Shown here one piece after another: positions 1-10,210 of a stretch of 64,000 nucleotides of DNA (its first letter is position 1; each line of letters starts with the position of its first letter). Both the position numbers and the translations under genes were made by a program. This DNA is from Acanthopleura granulata (taxonomy: Eukaryota > Mollusca > Polyplacophora > Chitonida > Chitonidae). Where the stretch lies: assembly GCA_016165875.1 (NCBI GenBank), contig JABBOT010000001.1, positions 14,390,330-14,454,329 on the forward strand. The letters run 5' to 3'. A model generated the notes under the pieces. That model was not told where the DNA came from and made no database searches. It saw only the letters and a program-made list of their open reading frames with translations.

Positions 1-1238
1 TGGGAATAGATGAAGTGCTGTTAGCTCACCTATAGATAAGCGGAAGGACGTAGAGTTACAGATTCGGCCAAGACCTAGCGAAATTTAGCGGCTCTGTCGG
101 CAGCTAAAATCAAAAATGGGACAATATGGAGGATTGCAATTGAAGGGAAATGGGGACCTCGTGTTAACAATAAATATTAGCAGCATATATAAGCGGTGGT
201 GGATAACTATACCAGTACCCTGAAAGGCGGCGCAAGCCAGGGATTTGTTGAAAACAAGCATTATTATTGAACGATATAGCTAAGTTGTCCGACAAATTTC
301 GTTAGCTTTCAGTCTATTGTTCCTTGTTCATTGGCATACCATTACCAGGATAGCCAGAACACTGTACCTACAGTGAGGAATGTCCATTATTAAGAAATTA
401 AAACCGTTTTAGGCACTTTAAATAAAAATCTCTACAGGCAGTGAATGTCGAGCACACTGTGTGGAATGTTTGAGGAATAAACCCATTTGTGTATTTGGCG
501 TTTTTTAATTTTCAGCGGATAGGAGCTAAAATTCTTTTCGTCGTCGTCGATTTGATAAACCTACTGCGCGCATTCAGCCCGGATGTTATTTAACAGGGGT
601 TGGTATAAAATCACGGTCTTTGTTCCGTCGGGGAAATCAAACCGATGAACATATGGTCCACGTTATTGCTTGAATGGACGATGGCCATCAACCTCGCAAA
701 GCAGGTACATAACAGATTGTTACTTCTCCAGATAAGATTTCAATGAGACCATCCTAAAATTACCACACCCAGACAAGGTAATCTGATAAAGAGTTTCCTC
801 AGACTGCAATAAAACTAGAATGGAATCATGTACTCCGTCAGTAAAGGCTTGAAGGTGACATTTATCGAGATTGCTATCAATCAGTTAAGTGGACAGAACT
901 GAGAACACGAATATTTTTTATTGCTACTGTTTCATCGTATGTCGCCACAAACAACAAAATGACCTACGAAAATGATTCTAAAGGGATCCACAGTCACATA
1001 TTTCTCTCCGCTTTATCTCCTGCACCTCCATTCAGCCCAAAAGGAAATTGCTCGTCAAAAGTTTGAATGTCATCAATAGCAATTTGTTGTCATTTGTGCC
1101 TTTATTGTGCCTGTTTAAAAACTCTTAGATTCTCAGACTTAGTATGAACGAAACGTAAGTTTACAGGCACAGGAGTTAATCAAAATAATCCTGTCATTGC
1201 TGTGTTTTGGTACATGTTTGACTATAGTGATTAATTCG

Positions 1239-1380
1239 CACGTGAGAAGGTCCGCCAGCAATCTGCCGATGGTCGTGGGTTTCACCCTGGATCAGCCCGG
1301 CTTCCAACCACCATAAATGCTGTCCGCCGTGAAATATCCTTGATACCAATAAACACCAATCAAATAAACAATAAATAAAT
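1239..1380 (+). mobile_element. SINE-like copy 1 (diverged)
   Basis: Shares the core aaggtccgccagcaatctgc, ggtcgtgggtttc and the tail aacaccaatcaaataaac with copies at 50.3, 56.0 and 61.1 kb. The middle is shortened and the AT-rich tail is intact. I recall this family from molluscan sequences but cannot name it with certainty. Confidence 0.7.
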
Positions 1381-1726
1381 ATAGTGCGTAATATCTGAGG
1401 GAACAGCCTTGTATTCGACATTATCCCGCACGTAGTAGATGTGTATATCTCTATGCCCTGCAACAGATGCTATGTGCGTCTGATAACTCAAGGGCAGGGA
1501 GAATGCCACCAAGTAACAGTTACAATATGACGCAACAATGCCACCAAAGACAAAACGTCAAAAATTAATGTTGCCACAACATTGTCAATAACGTTATGAC
1601 GTCATAATTCTCAGATCACAGCTTGGTAATTCAAAGCTCCTTCACGTGACAGGAAATTACTGTTGAAGCTTCTTTTTTTTAAACAAATTTCGGTGTAGTT
1701 TTTAGAGTCTTTCTCGGGATAAATTC

Positions 1727-1814
1727 GTTACGTGGTTATTGAGTGAAAGGATTTGAAACTGTATGGGGTCAATAAGCCTCATATTGGGCTCCTTTCATTC
1801 AGTAACCATGTAAC
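1727..1814. repeat. Imperfect 25-bp inverted repeat
   Basis: gttacgtggttattgagtga (1727 on) pairs with 1790-1814, 22 of 25 positions, around a 38-bp spacer. Confidence 0.5.
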
Positions 1815-2605
1815 TAATACGATCCTCCCGTTCTCTTCACATGGCATTACCTTAAAGAACTGTTAAATGATCTGAGATACGGATGTTCAGCCAACTGCTT
1901 GCCACAAGCTAACAAGCCTTAAGGACCATTTAAAGACAGCGACTGTTATCGTGGCTAAAACAAATTCCTGATAGGCACTTTCGTCCGTGTTAGAATTACT
2001 CCCATCTTTAAGTTATAACATTGACAACGTCACCATTTCTCAAAACAAATCTCAAAACATATTCCTAGCTAACCATCTTTTTGACACAATAATTTATCAC
2101 GAATTTTAACGTGAATATGTCACTAGGACTGATAAAGACATGCAGGTTCCTCTTCACATAAGATAAGTATTCCATATGATGACCACTAACGTGTGGCGCA
2201 TGCAAATGGACTCTTAACGTGGACAGCACTTATATATTTTTTCATGGATTGATCTTTCATTCGAAGTATATAGGCCTACAATACATTGCCCATGCATACT
2301 TATTATAGATCCAGCCATATCTAATAAGGAGCTTTACGAAACAAGTAAGACTTCACCCTTGCCTAATCTTTTTCTCCGTAACTGATATTACTATAACAAA
2401 ACAAAACAAAAACAAAAAAACAAAAACAAAAAAAAAAACTTAGAGCAAACGTAGGAATGGAATTCTAGAGAGATCTGCTTTCCTAACCATGGGAGTTACC
2501 ACTGTACTATGTGGTACAATAATCTGCAACTCATGAACTGTTATGGTGGACATGCGGTTGTAATAGCCTAGCTAAAATATTTCATTGTTTTCGATTTACA
2601 AAAAT

Positions 2606-2995
2606 ATCCGCTCAAACGATTTACTTGAATCAACATGATACTTCTCAATATATTAAAACTCTCTGTTTGGCATCAACTACACATTAATGATTTTGGTTCA
2701 CGTAATCATATTTTTATTATAATGGGAATTCTCTTCGGAAAACGCCCTAAAATAGCAAAATCTGCTTTTGACCTCACTTTTGCCTTCTGATAAAACATAA
2801 AGTATGAATCACACCATTCTAACTTTTCACAGATATGTTGCAGAGCAATTGCACTTCATGTTCAAATTGATTTTCTGTCTTCTTGTGCACGAAAAAAATT
2901 ACACCTGACTCCTGCACCACCGGGGACGATTTCTGATCCACCTGCAAGAATCCTTTCCTTGCCAATACTCCACTCAGTAAATCGTTTGAGCGGAT
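2606..2995. mobile_element. Non-autonomous element with perfect 20-bp TIRs
   Basis: atccgctcaaacgatttact at 2606-2625 is the exact reverse complement of 2976-2995. The 350 bp between has no coding sequence. No convincing target-site duplication is seen, so the superfamily is unknown. Confidence 0.6.
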
Positions 2996-3582
2996 CAGTC
3001 GTTAGCCTGTGTATGATAAATATGGCATATGGCTTTATAGGCGGCGTATGATGACCATTTGATATTCACCGATATTGACAACTTAAGCCGAGTTCTATGA
3101 CTTAAGAAAGGGAGGGGGAACCTTTGGCTAGAAAGTTGACTGAACCTTCCCTACAGAACATAGCCAGAGAACATCCTAATTTATTGATAAATAAACAGAC
3201 GGAACATTTTAGTAATAGTCATTTGTGGATCTTGTAAAGAAGCAGAGGAAACCTTAGGACAGAGTGTTAACCGTATGCTTCCGAGAACACCAAGCAAGGG
3301 GTTGAGGTAGATGGGCTTATTTCAAATAAACCGACTGACTGTTGCTTTGTGCCATGGATGTATTCGACGAACTTTTCCATCTGTGCTGTAAGGATACGAG
3401 CACCAAACTGGTGAGAGAAAAATGTTCTTCAACGAGCGCTAGACTGCACAAACGGATCTCTCGTCGTATTCTGTCCAAGGTGGAGATTGAATCCACAACT
3501 CGCGTGTACTAGATGTCAATTGCCGATAAAGTCATGCTGTTAATATGCGAGTTCAGTCGTCATAGAGTACAGGTGAAGTAAG

Positions 3583-3588
3583 TTTATT
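3583..3588 (-). promoter_or_regulatory. Candidate poly(A) signal AATAAA for the large gene
   Basis: This is the first canonical AATAAA on the minus strand downstream of the stop at 4513, implying a 3' UTR of roughly 0.9 kb. Two ATTAAA variants lie closer (4201-4206 and 4084-4089) and could be used instead. AT-rich sequence makes chance matches likely. Confidence 0.25.
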
Positions 3589-4512
3589 TCGTAAAGAGTA
3601 CATCATGAACCAGCCGTGATGAAACAGACGAAAAATCATTGTTAACATAATTATATGTTCCTTAAATTATCACATTAAACATCTCCTGCAGTGCAGCAGG
3701 ATAAAATAGTAAAAGTTATAAGGTAGTTCAGCAAAGAACACCCGTGTATTCGTTGTTGACACAAAACGCAATAAATATATCTTATGTGCAAAAAAAAACA
3801 ACATTTTACATAATAAACGAGGGATACCGGATCTAATGTGGAAAGAAACATTTTCCGTTTCATCATCACTGATTTTGTTCCAGTAATTGCGTCACGAAGT
3901 TATTAAATCTTTATAATTTTTAAAACAATGAAATCTTAAAAAAAAAAAACAATTCATTTCTGTATGTTTTCAAAATATTGTGATATAGCATGTTAGTGTG
4001 GTGTGACACTATCATCTGTCGTCACCATGTCACCATCGCCTACTTCCAATATGATGATTAAATGTAGATGCAAGTGTTACCGTTTTAATAAATGCACTCC
4101 AGATCCATCAATGACTTTGGGCACATCACCAAGGAGACGTTTCAGTAAACAACTGTGTATTTGCGAGCAAATTTTACGTACAAAATTGTCACATCTAGAT
4201 TTTAATACTAATAAAAGCACACTCAGGCTTGGAAATCGCACTGGAGGACAATGAGGTGCTGGCATAGCACATTGTGTAGAGCTCTTTGAAGAGGATAAGT
4301 TTATAGCCCATTTAGTCAAAGACAAGCTTACCAAGTGTGGCTAAACAATTCCTCTACGCATTAAGAAAATATAGCACTTTGTTTTTCTGTCTCTCATAAA
4401 ACGACATTACTATCCTATAGGACCGCACAAAATACTTCAGCGCGGAATCACAGATGGTATCGTTTGGCACATTGGAGGTGATAGCTTTCCCTACAAAAGT
4501 GTCATTCCGCCA

Positions 4513-5055
4513 TCAAAGTTTTGTGGGTTGTGGTTTTCGCAATTCTCCCCGGATAGCCTTCCGAAGACGGGGATTCATGTCGTTTTCATCAAACCCCATA
4601 GGCACGTGGCCGTTCATTTGATTATGTCTCGATGGGGATTGGACAGGAGACTCCGGAACAAAACTCGATGACGGAGGCGGAGCTAGCCCGGACATTAACG
4701 GAGCGTCTGTTTCAGTTTCCATTTCGAGGGAATCCCCCCCATTCAGATGAAGTCTATGAAACTGAAGCTGCTCGGAATCGTGATCAGTCAATGTGCCATT
4801 CGCAATGTTTGTGACTTCAATATCCCCGTTTATGATCCCTGAATTGGCCAAAGGAAAAGCGTCACTGAGCAACTGGTTCATCTCCTTCATTTGCTCCTCT
4901 TTTCGCCTATGCTGTTGGATTTGTTCTAGTAGAAAGCTGTCATTAATAAGCTGCTGAGCACGATGTTTGGCGTCTTCCGTGTCTGGACTTGGTGAATGCT
5001 CACGGGCAGGATTGCTGACAAGCTGCTGTTGTCTGTTTAACGTTTCTAATAAGTC
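4513..5055 (-). CDS. Exon 21: terminal coding exon, coiled coil and C-terminus
   Basis: This exon follows acceptor tctgttgcag and carries 180 codons plus TGA. It begins DLLETLNRQQQLVSNPA. A helical, possibly coiled-coil stretch covers about residues 25-60 (AKHRAQQLINDSFLLEQIQ, then HRRKEEQMKEMNQLLSDAF), followed by a Ser/Pro-rich region (APPPSSSFVPESPVQSPS) and a basic end, RLRKAIRGELRKPQPTKL. The last residues T-K-L match a class I PDZ ligand. No poly(A) signal is close; the 3' UTR is open-ended. Confidence 0.86.
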   Translation of the reverse strand, partial: DLLETLNRQQQLVSNPAREHSPSPDTEDAKHRAQQLINDSFLLEQIQQHRRKEEQMKEMNQLLSDAFPLANSGIINGDIEVTNIANGTLTDHDSEQLQFHRLHLNGGDSLEMETETDAPLMSGLAPPPSSSFVPESPVQSPSRHNQMNGHVPMGFDENDMNPRLRKAIRGELRKPQPTKL

Positions 5056-6210
5056 CTGCAACAGATAAAGGTGTTAATGATTTGATGTGATTGGTGAAAA
5101 CGAAAATGACAATTAGCATTTGTAGAAATGCAGCCAAGAACTGAACTGTATGTACTTTTTCGACTTTCACTGGCATCACTGGTGATAATGAACAGTACGT
5201 AAATGCAGGCTACAAACTACTTGGGCAAAAGACTTGAACACAAAATATTCAAACCCGAAAACACTCATGATGATAAAACTTTGCATTTCGCTTGAAATGA
5301 TCATATAATTGAATTCTAGAGGCAGTTAGCACGACTCATCGTAACTGCTTCGGATGCCAGGGTCTATTTTGTGTGGAATAAGTGTGCAATCGTAGGAGGG
5401 ATAATGCTCATCTTTAATCCATGGCAATCTGTGTACATATTGTAATTTAACAAGGTTCCCCCAGCTGTATTGTTATGCTATAAACCCTCAGAAGTTTAAA
5501 CCTCAGCAGCGATTTAATTCTACCAGAATCTAATACAACATCCAAGAGGGGGCCACTGGGACCAGAAATCGATCACATAATATTTCATCAGTTACGCATT
5601 ATATGTCACAGTTTATATCATGTGCTTTAAGCAAACTTGATCCGGAAGTTGCAAAGTAATTGTAGGCAAAGGAAACTCCAGCAACTGGGAACTTAAGACC
5701 GAAACATCGTTCGTACAGATTTATGGTAAGCTGGGTCGGTTTGCACGAAGCCCTCTTAACGTTACGCAGCCACCATGGCGACGTAATGCCTACCATGCTG
5801 GTATCCATGGTAGTTACATATTCGTAACGTTAAGAGGGCTTCGTGCAAGTAAGTCCTGTTGCGTGTAAGTCTATTTTTGGGACCTGCATACCGTCTTAAA
5901 ATATACATGAAGTTTAATTTAAGTCCAAAAGCTATCTAACCTGCATAAAGTGGGTGATATTCAATTGAAGTCATGTGACAATATGCAACTTCAAAGACTT
6001 TTAACTTTTAGAAATTGCATTCGACAAGTGACCAAGGCACTCCATCTCTACATCAAGAACATAAACAAATTAAGGTCATAAACATATCACACATGCATGT
6101 ATATTTACAGAGGTAACATTAAGCACAGATTGCTACTTTTGTTACGACACGGTATTGAATGTTATTGTATTATCTACAATGTCACTGTTATATTTGACAT
6201 CCAACCTTAC
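5056..6210 (-). other. Intron 20
   Basis: Intron between exons 20 and 21. It contains the perfect 26-bp inverted repeat at 5741-5848. Nothing else is recognisable. Confidence 0.7.
5741..5848. repeat. Perfect 26-bp inverted repeat
   Basis: ttgcacgaagccctcttaac plus gttacg (5741-5766) is perfectly repeated in inverse at 5823-5848, with a 56-bp spacer that itself contains a smaller inverted pair (accatgg/ccatggt). No mismatch in the arms suggests a young insertion. Confidence 0.7.
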
Positions 6211-6378
6211 CTGAGTTGGATGTTGAGGCGACTCTATAAGCGGGTTAGTCTGAGGTGCGACCACTTGGCCAGAAGGTGTGCTGTAAGCAGGGTGGAGTGA
6301 CGGCGAGAAGTAAAGGCTTTCCAGAGGGCTAGCGGATTCGGATTCAGGATTCAGTAAAGGCTGCTGCAGAGGCTCATT
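6211..6378 (-). CDS. Exon 20: Pro/Ser-rich cytoplasmic exon
   Basis: This 168-nt exon, phase 0-0, lies between ttgccttag and CAG|gtaagg. It encodes NEPLQQPLLNPESESASPLE, then SLYFSPSLHPAYSTPSG, ending SPQHPTQ. It is a disordered Pro/Ser-rich linker with several SP motifs, and it sits directly before the last coding exon. Confidence 0.8.
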
Positions 6379-8179
6379 CTAAGGCAAGATAGAACAAAGC
6401 AATCACCCAAGGGAAGCACAGAGAAAAGCGCTAGCTGAACCCACGTGTGCGGTAAATAGCGGCAAAATTTGGTGCTTCAACACGAGCCTGTTAAATAACG
6501 AGCATAGTCACTTGGCTTATTTGTCCATCCAACTAACGCAAGTGTCGCAATCTGCATTTTTTAAATTCGGAAATACAAACGCCATCTCGTAGTTAGAGAG
6601 GATAACATAACGCCATCTAGTATTTGGAGGCGCCAACCGGTAGATGGGGAGGCAAATAGGCGAAATGACAGGTCTCGTTATTTGATACGCTTTGGCTAAC
6701 CTTAAAGAAAGTTAACAGAATACCTTAACAATGATCTAGGCTTACTTGTCCAGTATCGTATTAGCTTAAGTTCTACGATTATTTAGCAGGATGAGACTGG
6801 TATAAAAGCTCAAGTCTGACCAAACTGTTCATTTTTGAACAGGGTTTCCTGGTCAAATTGGACATCTGTTCTATGTTTACGTATGTTTGAATAATAACAT
6901 CACTATAAAGACCCACATCACTAACGTTACTACAGAAAGTGGTGAACAATGTTAACGGTAACGTCATAATTCCAGACAAAGGTGTCTGTTGAGGTTTAGT
7001 TCCGGCAAGTCCTAGAAGTCTAATATGTACTTTTTTCTCAACTCAAAAAATCATACACTTGTATTTAAAAAAATATATGTATACAAACTGAAGTAACAAA
7101 ATTCCATGCTTGGTAGCATGACTTAAAGCATTTTTCTTGTCCTAGATGCACGATGAAGGAATACACGCAGAGGTAACTTTCTTTATTCATGCTGAAGACG
7201 TCTGGGTCAAGTATAGGTCGTTATGGGTAGGGTTATCCGGTTAGGGCATACGTAATGAGGACGCTCATTGTAGCAGTACGTATCAGTTTAGCCATATGAC
7301 TTTAGATGAAAAATCTAAGAACTATATGAACTTCTGGCTTGAGGTGGCAGTGGATAAATTTCAATGCTCAGCTGCAGTTAAATACTTCAGAATGATCACA
7401 CACTATCACGTTATATCATTCATAAAGCACAACTTGAATGACATCAGGTATTAACGGGGCATTATTCGTCGGGCAAGAAGTTAGTAGAAAGACAAGTTTT
7501 TGACACAAGTTAGGGAAGCTGTCAGCATAGCAAAATCACATTTGTTAGTTCTAGTCTATTTGCAGATCCGAAACATTCATAACTGGTTATGTACTTACTT
7601 ATATAACAAAAATCATAACTGTAAACAATAGCAAAACAACAGCAAAGTGTTAAACACTATGACACTGAATCTATCTGAGCACTGATGCATTTCACTAAGG
7701 ATTAAAACAACATTAGGAATTTTACATTAAGATTTTCATCCGTTTGTTTTCATTACTACAGAAGTTTTATATTATTACTTAGTGATTGTTAACAAAACAT
7801 AACATAAGGAAAATGGGCCTACGTTCCGAAAGGTGGGTTTTTTCCAGCCTTTGTTCGATTCCTTCTTTATTCGTCGTGTAAGTGAAAACAATTTGAGTAC
7901 AGCGAAATAACCAAATAAATAAATAAATACGTAAATGAACAATGGAGAAGTTCATTTCAGGTAATGCAACGGGTGCTACTGCGATTAACTGTTTTTGTGT
8001 TGCAACCATAATATTTGCAGTATGCTGTTATTTTGTTGGCAGGGCCCCACGTCACCAGAAACATGACCAAATCGTAAAATCCAGAACAAACCCATATTCC
8101 TCGAAGCGCAAATATTCGCGTAATGGTCACGCGTAAGTGAATGTGTTTGGTGTGGAACCACAGAGAAGTACAAGCCTAC
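6379..8179 (-). other. Intron 19
   Basis: Intron of 1.8 kb. It has a truncated SINE-like 3' tail at 7865-7930 and two short direct repeats (cgccatct) near 6580-6620. No other exon or gene is seen. Confidence 0.65.
7865..7930 (+). mobile_element. SINE-like copy, 3' end only
   Basis: The string tcgtcgtgtaagtgaaaaca followed by ttgagtac, gcgaaataacc and aaataaataaat matches the last 60 bases of the complete copies. The 5' part is missing or too diverged. Confidence 0.6.
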
Positions 8180-8248
8180 CTGTTCAACCCCTCTCTTATC
8201 TGACCGGCGTGGCCTTGCTCTCATGTGTCGGCCCAGTTTTGTCCTCTC
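8180..8248 (-). CDS. Exon 19: 69-nt very basic exon
   Basis: This phase 0-0 exon lies between a good pyrimidine tract ending tggtgtttcag and CAG|gtaggc. It encodes ERTKLGRHMRARPRRSDKRG then VEQ, with 10 basic residues in 23. Phases fit between exons 18 and 20. The region just upstream is an array of degenerate copies of an acceptor-like motif, so the exact acceptor used could vary. The encoded stretch could act as a basic trafficking or nuclear signal; that is inference. Confidence 0.65.
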
Positions 8249-8249
8249 C

Positions 8250-8660
8250 TGAAACACCAAAAATGAACGCCTGAAACGCCATGAAGAAGTGAAACGTAGA
8301 AAACGATGAACTGAAATGGCGAAACACAAGTAGTGAAACATAAAAAAGGGAAAAATTTCAACATCAGACATCATGAAGCATCAAAACCAAATGACAGAAA
8401 CTCACAAAACAAAATTGAAACCTCAAAAATAAAAAAAACTGGAAACCAAAACGGAGAAAGCCCGAAATGCCAAAGCACTTCCACTTTTATTAAAAATGTA
8501 CGACCAGCTAAAAACTTCATTACACCTTTACTTCAAACAGAATAATTAAAGCATTGCACACAGGAAGACTGCAACACCAAAATACAATTACTGAAGCACC
8601 TTAACAGAAAATTAAAACACTAATACTGAAGGTCCGGAACGAAAACATATGTTTGAAACG
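8250..8660. repeat. Degenerate A-rich array with gaaacacc motif
   Basis: The plus strand repeats a loose unit containing gaaac(a/g)cc at irregular 14-24 bp spacing. On the minus strand each unit reads as a splice-acceptor-like ggtgtttcag. It directly abuts the acceptor of exon 19. Confidence 0.55.
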
Positions 8661-10003
8661 CTAAAGAACAGAATCACTTCACTAAATGACAATGGCACTG
8701 AAAAAAGCTACACTACAAGTTTGAGCTGCCTTATGTATTGTTCGTCTATACTTTCAAAAGAAAGTCTTAAAGGAACACGGCCTTGGACAAGACCACAAAG
8801 GGACAGAGAGGCCCGGGGACCTGCAGTTGATCATATACCCAGTCAGGCAGTCTTTATCACAGGTTACTGGCAGATTGTTCAGCTGACGGATGATGCGCAG
8901 ACGAAGTCCGTATAAACCATCTAAATTACAACTATTCCTGGCGCTAAGGCAAAAGGCGAGACGACAATGTGAGTGATGTGTGACGGCCAAGTCAGATATA
9001 TTCTCTATTATTGATTGGATATGATTTGGAAATGATTGATCTATGAGTCTTGTTATCAGTGCAGAATCACAGTTCCTTACAGTAAGTCTGAGAAGTAGTA
9101 AAACGGAAACTTTGTAAAATAAAAAGAAATGAAGTACTAACTTTGAAATCTTTATTGTTAAGGGAAGGATTTGTATCAACAAAAGGATACTGAGACAGAT
9201 GAATTTTGACCAGAAAATGGGTTTTCTACTTGGAAAGGATATGAAGGAACAACCTGTCCTAGGATGCACACCACATTCACAAACGAGTACAAAACCATTA
9301 TCTATTCAATCTCTAAACTACACAAACAAGTTTATGACAACTCTAACATACCGCCTTTATTTTTCAACGTTATCTTAGAAACATACAACACAGGATGCAG
9401 CTCATTCATAGATCTCAGATGGTGCAGGTCGCTCGACTGAAACGCATTTGTGGTCAGTGTAGTCAGTGTGAACGCGGCTCAACAAACACCTGTCACATCC
9501 AAAACGCCTTGATACACGTCATACATCTGAATCCGAGGAATGCATTTTTTTTCAAAAGAAATATCACTTGTACAATTTTTTGTTCAATTTGCCACAGCTG
9601 ATATACGAGGCAAAAGCTGGATATTTATGCCTCATACTCAGACAGTCCCTAATGCAATAATCAGAAAAGGTTACCATATACATATTGATATGTTGCGAGT
9701 TACGACGTGGGTCATACAAGAACAGCACACGTTAGACATAAGGCGAGCAGCAGTCAAAAACATAACAGAAATACATATGAGTACAAATAAATGTGAGTAG
9801 ATTAGGCATCAACCTCTAGAGGGAAAATAATTTTCAGCAAATTATGAATAATGTGTTCGCTTACATGACTCTGTAACGCTATCTATTCCTTACACGAGAG
9901 CTGTATGAATAAACCCCTACCATCTTGGCTTTGTGCAAGGCAGAGATGCCATCAGACCTGGCCAAACATTAGCGTTACCTGGTCCCCAAGGTCTATCATA
10001 GAC

Positions 10004-10210
10004 TCACAGGCAAGAAGGAGGGACTGCAGTGTTGGCATCCAGCGTAAACACCGCCGTGATAAATCTCTCGGCAGTGTACAACCAATATCCATTATCACCA
10101 CCGAAACACACATCTTTCCAAATGGGTCCGTGTACTCTACCGAATGCAGGCGTCACAAAAACCACAGAGATAACCGCGGCGGACAAATTCGCAGCGCCTT
10201 TTCCAGATAT
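10004..10210 (-). other. Coding-like island, unidentified
   Basis: The minus-strand frame reads VFVTPAFGRVHGPIWKDVCF and WLYTAERFITAVFTLDANT with GC-rich third positions and a stop at its left end. The complementary plus frame is also open, so the strand is uncertain. Likely a decayed gene fragment. Confidence 0.22.

Larger units (their letters stand above)
1..4512. other. 3' flank / intergenic
   Basis: No coding region can be supported here; the open frames are short and uncorrelated. The stretch includes an older SINE-like copy (about 1239-1380), an imperfect inverted repeat (1727-1814), an A-rich AAAAC-type simple repeat (2396-2440) and a 390-bp element bounded by perfect 20-bp inverted repeats (2606-2995). 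The last kilobase or so is probably the 3' UTR of the large gene. Confidence 0.6.

Noticed and set aside
8754..9269. 171-codon minus-strand frame
   Set aside because: Low-complexity Leu/Ile/Ser content, no splice or start context and no recognisable domain; probably chance, or an old repeat near 8.77-8.95 kb.
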